NCBI RefSeq assembly: GCF_900177405.1 | Contig: NZ_LT840185.1 | Location: 2,595,501 to 2,659,500 of the forward strand | Reading direction: 5' to 3' | From: Allosphingosinicella indica | GTDB lineage: Bacteria > Pseudomonadota > Alphaproteobacteria > Sphingomonadales > Sphingomonadaceae | DNA length: 64,000 nt | Shown: positions 39,003 through 47,938 of the stretch, piece by piece | Layout: each line of letters opens with the position of its first letter | Position numbering within the stretch: the first letter of the stretch is position 1 | Position numbers and translations under genes: made by a program | The notes under the pieces: generated by a model | The model's database searches: none | Seen by the model: only the letters and a program-made list of their open reading frames with translations | Told to the model about the DNA's origin: nothing

Positions 39003-39986
39003 ATGCCGCGCCTGATCGACCGCATCCTACCGGACCGCTTCATCCTCTGGCTGCTCGCGACGGTCGGCGTCGCGACCTTGCTGCCGGTGCGCGGGATCGC
39101 CGCCGATGTCGCAGAATGGGCGACGCTGGCGGCAATCTTCCTGCTGTTCTTTCTCCACGGCGCGCGGCTGCCGCGCGAGGCGCTGGTCAAAGGCTTCACC
39201 GACTGGCGACTGCACCTCGCGATCTTCGCGGCGACCTTCATCCTCTTCCCGATCGCCGGCCTTGCGCTGTCGCGGCTGCTGCCGGGATTGTTCTCGCCCG
39301 AGATCTGGACGGGCATCCTTTTTCTCTGCGCCCTGCCCTCCACAGTGCAGTCGTCGATCGCCTATACGTCGATGGCGGGTGGCAATGTCGCGGGGGCAGT
39401 GGCGGCGGCGGCGGGTTCGCAACTTCTGGGCGTATTCCTGACGCCGCTGCTACTCGGTGCGCTGCTCGCGGCGCAGGGCAGCGGGATCGCGCTTGGCGGT
39501 ATCTGGAAGATCGTCCTCACGCTCTTCGTGCCGTTCGTGTTTGGCCATCTGCTGCGGCCGACGATGCTCGGGGTGATCGAGCGCCACCCGAATCTCGTCT
39601 TTGCGGTCGACAAGGGGACGATCCTGCTCGCCGTCTATGCAGCCTTTTCCGCGGCGATGCTTGACGGACTTTGGCAGCGCGTGCCGCCTGCCGAAATCGG
39701 TGTCGTCGCGGGCTTCGTGACCGTGTTGCTCGTCGCCGCGCTCGGCGCGACCGCGGCGATCGGGCGGCTGGGCGGGTTCGCCCGCGAAGATCGGGTCGCG
39801 ATCCTCTTCTGCGGCACCTTCAAGTCGGTGGTGAGCGGCGTGCCGATGGCGCATATCCTCTTCCCGGGCGCCGCGGCCGGGTTCGTCATCCTGCCGATCA
39901 TGCTCTACCACGCCGCCCAGCTCGTGGCCTGCGCCTGGGTCGCGGCGTGGATGGGTCAGAGGGTTCCATCCGCGGAGAGAACATAG
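39003..39986 (+). CDS. Bile acid:sodium symporter family transporter (SBF-like, YfeH type)
   Basis: A 327-residue inner-membrane protein with nine or ten hydrophobic segments. FFLHGARLPREALVKGFTDWRLH and LCALPSTVQSSIAYTSMAGGNVAGA are characteristic of the YfeH/SBF_like group, the second being the conserved crossover region. The substrate is unknown; relatives move organic acids or drugs. Its 3' end overlaps the end of gspN on the other strand by 31 bases. Confidence 0.85.
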   Translation: MPRLIDRILPDRFILWLLATVGVATLLPVRGIAADVAEWATLAAIFLLFFLHGARLPREALVKGFTDWRLHLAIFAATFILFPIAGLALSRLLPGLFSPEIWTGILFLCALPSTVQSSIAYTSMAGGNVAGAVAAAAGSQLLGVFLTPLLLGALLAAQGSGIALGGIWKIVLTLFVPFVFGHLLRPTMLGVIERHPNLVFAVDKGTILLAVYAAFSAAMLDGLWQRVPPAEIGVVAGFVTVLLVAALGATAAIGRLGGFAREDRVAILFCGTFKSVVSGVPMAHILFPGAAAGFVILPIMLYHAAQLVACAWVAAWMGQRVPSAERT

Positions 39987-40672
39987 CCGGCCGAGCCGAG
40001 CTGGAAGCCCGCGGCGGTCAGCCGGTCGCGCGCCGCATCGTCCTGCGGCCGCACGGCGAGCTGGATCGCGTAGCTGCCATCGGCGCGGAGGCGGAAATTG
40101 AGCGATTCCATCCCCGATGCGCTGGCGAGCGGCAGCAGCAACGCGCCCTGATCGCAGCGCGCATTGCCGGTGAGCGAGGGCGGCAGGGTCAGCCCGCCGA
40201 CATCGCCCGCAATGCTCGCGGTCACCGCCCCTTCGGCACTAGCACAGAGACCGTCCGCGAACCGCACGCTCAGCCCTTGTGCATCGAGCGCAGCGACCGG
40301 CAGCGGCCCGAACGCCGAGCCGATGTCGAGCTTGCCGGTGAGATCGTCGACGCCAAAGGCATGGCGCGACACGGTGATCGCGCCGGTGAACGGATTGGCT
40401 TCGTCGCGCCGCTCCAGATCGACGCGCGCGCGGCCGAGGAACAGCGGCAGCGCGTTGAGCCGCGCATCGAGATCGCCGAGCGCGACCGGACCAAGCTGCG
40501 CTTCGCTGAGCGCGCCATACCAGATGCTGCCGCGCGCCTCGCGTGCCGCAAAACCGCGCACATCGAGATCGAGCCAGCCGAGCACCAGCCGGAGCGGCAA
40601 CAGCGCGATCAGCGCGAACAGCAAGGCGCAGAGGAAGAACAGACTGCGGCCGAGCGGCAGGCGGATACGCAT
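39956..40672 (-). CDS. gspN: Type II secretion system protein GspN
   Basis: A 238-residue inner-membrane-anchored accessory protein of the type II secretion system. One N-terminal membrane segment (about residues 8-30) is followed by a periplasmic domain with WLDLDVRGFAAREARGSIWYGALSEAQLGPV, typical of GspN. It is the last gene of gspC-N. ATG 40672 overlaps the gspM stop by one base. Its convergent overlap with the SBF gene means the two 3' ends share sequence. Confidence 0.85.
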   Translation of the reverse strand: MRIRLPLGRSLFFLCALLFALIALLPLRLVLGWLDLDVRGFAAREARGSIWYGALSEAQLGPVALGDLDARLNALPLFLGRARVDLERRDEANPFTGAITVSRHAFGVDDLTGKLDIGSAFGPLPVAALDAQGLSVRFADGLCASAEGAVTASIAGDVGGLTLPPSLTGNARCDQGALLLPLASASGMESLNFRLRADGSYAIQLAVRPQDDAARDRLTAAGFQLGSAGYVLSADGTL

Positions 40673-41151
40673 CAGCCGCCCCTCCGCCGGAAGGTCGCCT
40701 GCGCCGAGACGGTAGGATCGGCATTGGCGGTGACGGTGAGCCGCGCGACGACGAGGCCGCGCGCTTCCATCTGGCGTATCCAGCCGAACAGCGCCTGCGG
40801 CCGTGCGCTGTCGATGGTGATGCTCGCCTCGCTCTCGCTCACCCGCTCGACCCGCGCCACCGGGAAGCCCGCCTCGGTAGCGGACTGGTTGAGCATCGTG
40901 TCGATCGGCCCGCCGAGATTGGCCGGCGCCTCGTTCTGAAGGCCCTGGATCGCGGCGGCGTTGGCGCGCGCCTCCGCCAGCGCGATTGCGGCGGCGCCAT
41001 GCCGCTCCCGCGCGGCGGACAGCGCGTCGTCGAGCGGGCGGATGACGAGCAGCCAGGCGAGCACCAGCGCGGCGAGCCCGCCCATCGCCAGCAGCAGGCG
41101 CTGCTCGCGCAAGGTTCGGCCCTGCCACCAGCGCTTGAAGCTATCGATCAT
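40672..41151 (-). CDS. gspM: Type II secretion system protein GspM
   Basis: A 159-residue bitopic inner-membrane protein of the assembly platform. A short cytoplasmic head (FKRWWQGRTLREQRLLLAMG) leads into a membrane segment (about 22-42) and a periplasmic ferredoxin-like domain. It partners GspL. The ATG at 41151 overlaps the gspL stop as ATGA. Confidence 0.88.
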   Translation of the reverse strand: MIDSFKRWWQGRTLREQRLLLAMGGLAALVLAWLLVIRPLDDALSAARERHGAAAIALAEARANAAAIQGLQNEAPANLGGPIDTMLNQSATEAGFPVARVERVSESEASITIDSARPQALFGWIRQMEARGLVVARLTVTANADPTVSAQATFRRRGG

Positions 41152-42266
41152 GATCCGCGCACCGTAAGATCGACGATCTGCCGGCCGCCGCCGCTGCGCG
41201 GCGCACCGGCTTCGACGGTCAATCCGCCGGCGCGGATGCCATCCTGCACCGCGGCAAGCGTCGCATCGCCATCCCCCTGCACCGCGGCGCGCAGGCTGCC
41301 GTCGCGATCGAACACCAAGGATTGCAGCTCGGCATTGGGCGTCGCGCGGATCGCGTCGAACAGGATGCCGGAGAGCGCACCATAGCCGAGCCCCGCGCCG
41401 CGCAGATCGGCAAGGCGGCGGGTGATCGCGATGCCGGGATCGGAGGCGGTGCCGGCACCCGGCGCGGCTTGCTCGGCGACCATCGCGAGCTCTGCCTCCA
41501 GCCCGTCGGCGGCGCTGGAATAGCGCAGGATCGCGGCGATCTGGATCGCCAGCGTCAAGACGAGAATGCCGAGCGCGAGCGCGGCGAGGCGGCGCACGAC
41601 CGGCCATTCGATCTTCCAGCGCTTGCGCTTCGCGAACGGCCCTTGGCGGAGATTGATCGCGGGTTCGGTAATAGCGGCGTCCAGCCCGTCCTCGAAGCCC
41701 GCCCGGTCGAGGGCCGTGACGGGCGCGTCGCCAAGCACCAGCGCGGCGAGCTCCGGCTCGATGGCGAAGGCGTCGGATCGGCCGCGCCACAGCGGCACCG
41801 CGCCGCGATCGAACCGCGCATAGCCTTCATCGGGTGCGGCGATCAGTAGCGGCTCGGGCAGGATGAGGTCGGGATCGAACCCGTCGGCCTGGAGGCGCCC
41901 GATCCAGCCCGCCATCGGGAGTGCCGGGACGATGCCCACCGCGCGCACCGGCTCGTCGGGCAATTCCGGACCGACCGAGACATGCATGTCGGCGAGTGGC
42001 TGGGCGGAGACGTCGGCGGCGGCGATCCGCGCGGCGGCCACCGCCTGCAACGGCGCGAGGCCCGCAGGTACTTCCAGCCAGTGCATCGCGACGCTGTCGC
42101 CCGGGACGATCGCGGCGATCAGCGGCGCGCGCGCGTCCTCGGTCACCAAAGGGATCACATCCTCGGCGGCGCCGCGCGCGACCACCTGCCCATCGGACAG
42201 GCGCAGCCAGCCTTCTCGATCGCCCGCGGCGTCGAGGAAGATCAGCAGGGCGTCGATGGCGCTCAA
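41148..42266 (-). CDS. gspL: Type II secretion system protein GspL
   Basis: A 372-residue platform protein connecting the ATPase GspE to GspM. The cytoplasmic actin-like part (about residues 1-225) binds GspE in characterised systems, one membrane helix follows (about 232-252: LAALALGILVLTLAIQIAAI), then a periplasmic domain. Sequence similarity is weak, as usual for GspL, and the assignment leans on gene order between gspK and gspM. It overlaps both neighbours by four bases. Confidence 0.85.
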   Translation of the reverse strand: MSAIDALLIFLDAAGDREGWLRLSDGQVVARGAAEDVIPLVTEDARAPLIAAIVPGDSVAMHWLEVPAGLAPLQAVAAARIAAADVSAQPLADMHVSVGPELPDEPVRAVGIVPALPMAGWIGRLQADGFDPDLILPEPLLIAAPDEGYARFDRGAVPLWRGRSDAFAIEPELAALVLGDAPVTALDRAGFEDGLDAAITEPAINLRQGPFAKRKRWKIEWPVVRRLAALALGILVLTLAIQIAAILRYSSAADGLEAELAMVAEQAAPGAGTASDPGIAITRRLADLRGAGLGYGALSGILFDAIRATPNAELQSLVFDRDGSLRAAVQGDGDATLAAVQDGIRAGGLTVEAGAPRSGGGRQIVDLTVRGS

Positions 42267-43252
42267 TCCTCACTCCCCCAACGTCGCGCAATCACCCGCG
42301 CCGGCCGTATCCGGGCGTCGATCAGCGCCGATTCCCTCAATTCCGCCCCCTGCAGCGCGATGCGGATATCGACCGAGAACCAGCGCGTCCTTAGCTGAGG
42401 TTGCAGTTGAACGTCGAGGGGAAGCAGCACGCTCTGCATCGGCCCGAGCCGATAGAAATCGTAGAGATTGTCCCATCCCGCCACCGGCCGCGCCGCGATT
42501 GCCGCGCGCGCCGTTTCCAGCGGGATCTGGTCGGGCGCGAGCATCGCGAGGAGCGGCGCCTGTTCGACGCTCAAGGTGTTGATGTTGATCGGGGAGAGAT
42601 CAGCGCTGGGCAGCGCGCAGATCCACGGGCGGACCTGCGCGTAGATTTCCGGCGTCATGCCCTGCACCGCGCGCAGCTCGGTGACGTCGGCGAACAAAGT
42701 GTTGCCGGCGCGATAGGGCTGCGCGGCTCCGGCGTAGACCGCATCCTCGCCGCCGCCGACGCTGGGGATATCGTCGCCGTCGACCCAGTCGCCCGCCGAC
42801 GCCGCGATCCGGTCCGCCGGGCCCTGCGGCACGCCGAGCAGCCGCATCAGCGCCGAGAATTGCGCGACGCCGGTCGCGCGCGGCACCAGAGGATTGGGCG
42901 GAACACCTTCCGCCACGCTGTTGATGTTGAAACAATTTCCCCCGTCGCGCACCGTCGCTTCGGCGAGGCCGAGATCGTCGGGCAGCGGGATGCGGCGGAC
43001 GCCGCCGTTCCATCCCCCCGCGTTGGTGGTACGCTGCGCGTCGAGCGCAAGCAGATCGTCGGCGGTCAGCGCCATCAGCGATTCGATGCCGACCGCGAAG
43101 GCGCGCGCCTGATCGAGCGCAGCAGTGTTGATCGCGAGCGCGGTCGAGAGGCGCAGCTTCTCCAATGCCGCGGCGGTCAGCGCGCCCATCACCGCGACGA
43201 GTAGCAGCACCGCGAGCAGCGCCGCGCCGCGCTCGGACGGGCGAACCCTCAC
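42263..43252 (-). CDS. gspK: Type II secretion system minor pseudopilin GspK
   Basis: A 329-residue pseudopilin at the tip of the pilus. The prepilin region is RPSERGAALLAVLLLVAVMG, without the Glu at +5, which is the known peculiarity of GspK. The large globular domain contains NCFNINSVAEG and two SAM-like helix-hairpin repeats (GDWVDGDDIPS; LSPININTLSVEQAPLLAML). The start is GTG 43252, overlapping the gspJ stop as GTGA; a long upstream open frame lies in gspJ. Cleaved by the prepilin peptidase at 57528. Confidence 0.9.
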   Translation of the reverse strand: MRVRPSERGAALLAVLLLVAVMGALTAAALEKLRLSTALAINTAALDQARAFAVGIESLMALTADDLLALDAQRTTNAGGWNGGVRRIPLPDDLGLAEATVRDGGNCFNINSVAEGVPPNPLVPRATGVAQFSALMRLLGVPQGPADRIAASAGDWVDGDDIPSVGGGEDAVYAGAAQPYRAGNTLFADVTELRAVQGMTPEIYAQVRPWICALPSADLSPININTLSVEQAPLLAMLAPDQIPLETARAAIAARPVAGWDNLYDFYRLGPMQSVLLPLDVQLQPQLRTRWFSVDIRIALQGAELRESALIDARIRPARVIARRWGSED

Positions 43253-43851
43253 AGCGTCACCCCGACGAGGAAGAGCTGGCGGATGTTGCCGTAGCGTTCG
43301 GTGTCGATCGTGAGTTCGACCGCGCGGGGCAGATCGACCGGGCGGTTGGGATCCCAGCGATCGCGCCATTCGCCGCGCTGGTCGCGATAGCGGAGACGGA
43401 CCGCGCGCACGCCTTCGATCAGTACCGTGGGAGGCATCGCCGCCGCACCGTCGACGAAGCGCCAGGCCCGCCGCTCCAGCCGCCCCTCTCCCAGCAGATA
43501 CTCGACTTTCTGGATCGAAGGGCGATCGGCATTGTCGAGATTTTCCCAGCCGCGGCGGGTGAAGCCCATCAGCACCGTCTGGCCGCCGTCATTGCCTTCG
43601 AACGCCGGCCGCGGCGCCCCGGCCTCGTCGCGGGTGAGGCGTTCGGTCGCCTGCGCGAGATCGGCGGTCAGGATCGCGCCAGTGCGCCGCACCTCCGACA
43701 GTTCGCCGAGCCGGGCGTTGGCGGCGTCCTGCGCGCGCACGCTGAACGAGAGCAAGGCGACGCCCGCTGCCGACAGCATCCCGAAGATGAGCAAGGCCAC
43801 GAGCAGCTCGACGATCGTGAAGCCGCCCTCCCCCGATGACGCGCGGATCAT
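43249..43851 (-). CDS. gspJ: Type II secretion system minor pseudopilin GspJ
   Basis: A 200-residue minor pseudopilin. The type IV prepilin motif EGGFTIVELLVALLIFGML has the cleavage Gly, Phe +1 and Glu +5. The globular domain contains VLMGFTRRGWENLDNADRPS and VEYLLGEGRLERRAWR, typical of GspJ. ATG 43851 overlaps the gspI stop as ATGA. Confidence 0.92.
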   Translation of the reverse strand: MIRASSGEGGFTIVELLVALLIFGMLSAAGVALLSFSVRAQDAANARLGELSEVRRTGAILTADLAQATERLTRDEAGAPRPAFEGNDGGQTVLMGFTRRGWENLDNADRPSIQKVEYLLGEGRLERRAWRFVDGAAAMPPTVLIEGVRAVRLRYRDQRGEWRDRWDPNRPVDLPRAVELTIDTERYGNIRQLFLVGVTL

Positions 43852-44276
43852 TGCGCTGCGCGCCGGAAGATGACCAGCCGCGCCGCTTCCGGGCCGAGCT
43901 GGCCTTGCACGCTGATATTGATCTGCTGGATGCGCGGCTCGGGCGAGAGGCCGGTGACACGCGTCCACGTCCAGCTCCGCCCGGCATTCTCGACCTGCCC
44001 AGTCTCGGTGCCGAGCGCGGGCGGGACAGGATCGGTCATTGCCTCGATCGCGACGTTGCGCGCGACGATCTGCGCGAAGGCCTGTTCCTGGAGGCGCGCG
44101 GTGTTCGAGACCGTCGCGCCCTCGAGCCGCAGCAAGGCAAGCGCGGCGAGGCTGAAGATAGCGAGTGCGACAAGCATCTCGATGAGAGTGAAGCCGCCTT
44201 CGCACGCGTCCTCCGCGCGCGAAGGCGCCCTAGCGAAAGCGGGAGCCCAGTCTTCCGATCGTTCAGCGGACGACAT
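43848..44276 (-). CDS. gspI: Type II secretion system minor pseudopilin GspI
   Basis: A 142-residue minor pseudopilin. The prepilin motif is CEGGFTLIEMLVALAIFSL, preceded by a rather long leader from ATG 44276; later in-frame starts are absent before the motif. The conserved ARNVAIEAMTDP and a terminal VIFRRAAQ fit the family. The start overlaps the end of gspH by 14 bases. Confidence 0.9.
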   Translation of the reverse strand: MSSAERSEDWAPAFARAPSRAEDACEGGFTLIEMLVALAIFSLAALALLRLEGATVSNTARLQEQAFAQIVARNVAIEAMTDPVPPALGTETGQVENAGRSWTWTRVTGLSPEPRIQQINISVQGQLGPEAARLVIFRRAAQ

Positions 44277-44748
44277 GGATCTTCCCGTCATAGGCGACAT
44301 CGATCGCCGCCTCGCTGTCGCCGCGCCGGAGGAGCACGCGCGCCGGCTCGACGATGCCGGTTGCGTCGAAGACGATCCGCGCCTCCTGCCCCGGCGCAAC
44401 TGCGGCGAGGGTGCCGCCGTCCCACGGCACTTCGGTGACCGGCACGCCGCCCAGTGGCTGCCAGCCGCCCGGGCCGCGCTGATCGAAGCCGTAACCGGAT
44501 GCGGTGACGCGGATCGAGGTGGCGCGGGCATCGATCACCGCGCGGTCCTGCACCGCCTTGGCACGCGCGGCGAAACGCTCGGCCTCGCCGATCAGATGGC
44601 TGCGGTCGCCAGGAATCGCGAGCACCACCGCAGTCGAGACGATCGCGATGATGGTCAGCACGATCAGCAGCTCGACGAGGGTGAAGCCGTCGCTATGCGA
44701 GCAGAATGCGCGGTCAGCCGCTCCAGTTGCTGATGTCGGCATTCTCAT
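44263..44748 (-). CDS. gspH: Type II secretion system minor pseudopilin GspH
   Basis: A 161-residue minor pseudopilin. The motif HSDGFTLVELLIVLTIIAI carries the cleavage Gly, Phe +1 and Glu +5; the globular part is of GspH/FimT type. ATG 44748 is chosen (ATG 44742 and 44769 are possible), so its leader overlaps the 3' end of gspG by 35 bases. Confidence 0.88.
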   Translation of the reverse strand: MRMPTSATGAADRAFCSHSDGFTLVELLIVLTIIAIVSTAVVLAIPGDRSHLIGEAERFAARAKAVQDRAVIDARATSIRVTASGYGFDQRGPGGWQPLGGVPVTEVPWDGGTLAAVAPGQEARIVFDATGIVEPARVLLRRGDSEAAIDVAYDGKIHVVR

Positions 44749-45136
44749 TCTCGCCGCCCGCGCGGCCATCGGCGCCGTACGATATGATGTCGAACGCCTG
44801 CCCGTTCGCCCCCGGCACCGCGTAGCGATAGGGGTTGCCCCAGGGATCGTCGGGAAGTCGCTTGACGAACCCGCCCGCGACCAGCGCTTGCAGCCCCTCC
44901 TGCCCGTTGGGATACCGCAGGTTGTTGAGCCGGTACATTTCCAGCCCCTGCTCCAGCGTCGCGATGTCCGCCTTCGCCTTGGTGACCGCGCTCTTGTCGA
45001 GCGCCGGCGTCACGTTGATGACGACCACCGTCGCGAGCAGTCCGAGAATGACGATCACCACCATCAGCTCGACGAGGGTGAAACCTTCCTCGTCGTCCTG
45101 ACGGCGAAGGCGGCCGAGTGTCGAAAGAAGGCGCAT
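44714..45136 (-). CDS. gspG: Type II secretion system major pseudopilin GspG
   Basis: Major pseudopilin, 140 residues. The prepilin motif is DEEGFTLVELMVVIVILGLL, and the C-terminal part has the hallmark calcium-binding pseudopilin sequences YRLNNLRYPNGQEGLQAL, LPDDPWGNPYRYAVPG and FDIISYGADGRAGGE. ATG 45136 starts just after the gspF stop at 45139. GspO (57528) should cleave after the Gly. Confidence 0.96.
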   Translation of the reverse strand: MRLLSTLGRLRRQDDEEGFTLVELMVVIVILGLLATVVVINVTPALDKSAVTKAKADIATLEQGLEMYRLNNLRYPNGQEGLQALVAGGFVKRLPDDPWGNPYRYAVPGANGQAFDIISYGADGRAGGENENADISNWSG

Positions 45137-45138
45137 GT

Positions 45139-46368
45139 CTATCCTATTCCGCCCGCAAGCGTGTCGAGTTGGAGGATGGGGAGCAGGATCGATAGCACGA
45201 TCAGCGCCACGATCATGCCCATCACGATGATGATCGCGGGTTCGAGCAGCGACAGCGCGGTGGCGGTGAAGCCGTCGAACTCGCGCTCCAGATAGTCGGC
45301 GGCGCGCTCCAGCATGATGTCGAGCTTGCCCGACGCCTCGCCCGATGCGGCAAGATAGACGAGCAGCGGCGGGAAGATGCCGGCGCGGCGCAGCGCGACC
45401 GACAGGCTGCCGCCGGTGCGGATCGCCTCGGTGATGTCCGCCGAAGCCGCGCGCAGCGCGCGATTGTGCACCGTCTGGGTGGTGAGCTTCAGGCCTTCGA
45501 GCAGCGGCAGGCGGCTCGCCACCATCGTCGAAAGCGTCCGCGCCATGCGTGCGGCGTGAAGATCGCGCATTAGCCGGCCGAGCAGCGGGATCTTGAGCAG
45601 GCGGCGATCCACGCTCATCCGAAACCGCTCGTCGCGCATCGCCCGCGCGAAAAGGAGGATCAGGCCCACGATCGCGGCAAGCAGCAGCCACCACCAGTTG
45701 CCGAGGAAATTCGAAAGGCCGATGACGATGCGGGTGAGCAACGGCAGCGCCTGCCCGACATCCTCGAACTGCTCGACAACCTTGGGCACGACGAACACCA
45801 TCAGCGCAAAGACCACGAAGGTCGCGACGATCGAGAGGATCACCGGATAGGCGAGCGCGCTCATCACCTTGCCGCGGACCTCGGCCTGGCGCTCCTGGAG
45901 GTCGGCAAGGCGGGCGAGGATCTGCGGCAACGTCCCCGATCCTTCGCCCGCGGAGACCATCGCGCGGTAGAGCGGTGGGAAGCTCGACGGCTCGCGCCCC
46001 ATCGCTTCGGACAGGCGGCGGCCCTCGACCACTGCCGTGTGCACGGCGTCCAGCACGCGGCGGACGTGCTCCTGCTCGGACTGGCGCGCGATCGTGCGGA
46101 GCGATTCCTCGAGCGGACTGACCGTGACCAATGTCGCGAGCTGGCGGGTGAAGAGCGTAAGCTGCTTCGAGCTCAGTCGGCGGCGGAAGCGGAAGCTGCC
46201 GCGCGACAGCAACGGCGATGCCGATGCGCCGGTCGATGGCTCCATGCGCACCACATAGAGTCGGCGGTTACCGAGCAGCGCGCGGGCGGCGTCGGCATTG
46301 TCGGCGCGCACCGATCCGCGCTTCTCGCGGCCGGCGGTGTCGAGCGCCAGATAGTCGAAATCAGACAT
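45139..46368 (-). CDS. gspF: Type II secretion system inner-membrane platform protein GspF
   Basis: A 409-residue platform protein with two repeated cytoplasmic T2SSF domains separated by membrane helices (about residues 165-195, 215-240 and 375-400). Conserved runs are LTLFTRQLATLVTVSPLEESL, YRAMVSAGEGSGTLPQIL, and the second-copy YLAASGEASGKLDIMLE. The start overlaps the end of gspE by eight bases. Confidence 0.95.
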   Translation of the reverse strand: MSDFDYLALDTAGREKRGSVRADNADAARALLGNRRLYVVRMEPSTGASASPLLSRGSFRFRRRLSSKQLTLFTRQLATLVTVSPLEESLRTIARQSEQEHVRRVLDAVHTAVVEGRRLSEAMGREPSSFPPLYRAMVSAGEGSGTLPQILARLADLQERQAEVRGKVMSALAYPVILSIVATFVVFALMVFVVPKVVEQFEDVGQALPLLTRIVIGLSNFLGNWWWLLLAAIVGLILLFARAMRDERFRMSVDRRLLKIPLLGRLMRDLHAARMARTLSTMVASRLPLLEGLKLTTQTVHNRALRAASADITEAIRTGGSLSVALRRAGIFPPLLVYLAASGEASGKLDIMLERAADYLEREFDGFTATALSLLEPAIIIVMGMIVALIVLSILLPILQLDTLAGGIG

Positions 46369-47938
46369 GTTCCGGCTCGGCCTCCCGGCGCGAGATGCGG
46401 ACGGCTTCCTCGGGCGTCGTCACCCCTTCGCGCACCAGCGCCCGCGCCGCCGCGCCGAGATTGGGGGCGCCGCGGAAGGCGTGGCTGGCGATCACCGCCT
46501 CGTCGCCGCCGGAATTGATCAGCCGCCGGATCGTTTCATCGATGCGCACCGCCTCGAACACGCCGATCCGGCCCTTGTAGCCGCTCTGCCCGCATTCGGA
46601 GCAGCCGCGCGCCTCGTATATCGTCGTGCCGGGATCGAAGCCGAGCAAGGCACTGACCGAGCCCGACGCCTGCACCGGCACCCGGCAATGCGGGCAGAGC
46701 CGTCGCACCAGCCGCTGCGCGATGACGGCGCGGAGCGTGGAGGCGAGCAGGAACGGCTCGATCTTCATGTCGCGCAGCCGCGTGATCGCGCCGACCGCGT
46801 CGTTGGTATGCACCGTCGAAAGCACAAGGTGACCGGTGAGCGACGCCTGGACGGCGATGTCCGCCGTCTCGCGATCACGGATTTCGCCGACCATAACGAC
46901 GTCGGGATCCTGGCGGAGGATGGCACGAAGCCCGGTCGCGAACGTTAGGCCGACCTTGTCGTTGACCTGCGTCTGGCCGACGCCCTCCACCGCATATTCG
47001 ACCGGATCCTCGACCGTGAGGATGTTGCGGCTGCCGTCGTTGAGGAGGCGCAGCCCCGCGTAGAGCGAAGTCGTCTTGCCCGATCCTGTCGGGCCAGTGA
47101 CGAGCACGATGCCGTTGGGTTCGGCGAGCGCGTCGCGGAAGACCGCCTCGATCGCGGGCGGCATGCCCAGCTCCTCCAGCCCGATTCCGGCATTCTCCTT
47201 GTCGAGGATGCGCAGCACCACACGCTCGCCGGCGCGGCTGGGCAGCGTCGAGACGCGGACGTCGAGCAGCTTGCCGCCGAGCGTGAGGCCGATGCGGCCG
47301 TCCTGCGGGATGCGCCGTTCGGCGATGTCGAGACGCGCCATCACCTTGATGCGGCTGACCACCACCGGCGCGACGTGCGGCGGCATCCGCAGCGTCTCGC
47401 GCAGCACGCCGTCCACGCGCATCCGCACGACGAGGCCGGTCTCGTAAGGCTCGATGTGGATGTCGGACACGCCCTGCCGCGCGGCATCGGCAATGATGCC
47501 GTTGATGAGGCGGATCGCGGGCGCATCGTCGGCGGAGTCGAGCAGATCATCCGCGGTCGGAAGATCGGTGGCGAGATGCGCGAGATCGTCCCCCAGGCCG
47601 AGCGATCCCGCCGCGTCGGCGGCGAACTGACCGTCCATCGCATAGCGATCCGAGAGGATGCGATCGAAGGCGTCGGGCGCGGCGAACTGCACGTCGAACG
47701 GCCGCGCGAGATAGCGCCGAACCTCGATCAGCGCCTTGGGATCGGCGCCCTCCTTGAGCGCGACCTGGAGATGGCCGTCCTCCTCCCCCAACAGCGCGAC
47801 ACCGAAGCGCTTGGCGAAGGGATAGGGAATGTTGACGGGAAGCGCGCGCTCGGCGGTCAGCTCGATCGCATCGCCAGCCTGCTCGGCCGCGGTCGCGGGG
47901 GCGTCGCCGCCCTCCCTACTGCCGCGGCCGATCTTCAC
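46361..47938 (-). CDS. gspE: Type II secretion system ATPase GspE
   Basis: A 525-residue cytoplasmic ATPase powering pseudopilus assembly. An N1E-like domain is followed by the ATPase domain with Walker A GPTGSGKTTSLYAGL and the Asp and His boxes in TVEDPVEYAVEGVGQTQVN and VMVGEIRDRETADIAVQASLTGHLVLSTVHTND. A tetracysteine zinc module (CPHC and CSECGQSGYKGR) follows. ATG 47938 overlaps the gspD stop as ATGA. Confidence 0.96.
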   Translation of the reverse strand: MKIGRGSREGGDAPATAAEQAGDAIELTAERALPVNIPYPFAKRFGVALLGEEDGHLQVALKEGADPKALIEVRRYLARPFDVQFAAPDAFDRILSDRYAMDGQFAADAAGSLGLGDDLAHLATDLPTADDLLDSADDAPAIRLINGIIADAARQGVSDIHIEPYETGLVVRMRVDGVLRETLRMPPHVAPVVVSRIKVMARLDIAERRIPQDGRIGLTLGGKLLDVRVSTLPSRAGERVVLRILDKENAGIGLEELGMPPAIEAVFRDALAEPNGIVLVTGPTGSGKTTSLYAGLRLLNDGSRNILTVEDPVEYAVEGVGQTQVNDKVGLTFATGLRAILRQDPDVVMVGEIRDRETADIAVQASLTGHLVLSTVHTNDAVGAITRLRDMKIEPFLLASTLRAVIAQRLVRRLCPHCRVPVQASGSVSALLGFDPGTTIYEARGCSECGQSGYKGRIGVFEAVRIDETIRRLINSGGDEAVIASHAFRGAPNLGAAARALVREGVTTPEEAVRISRREAEPEHV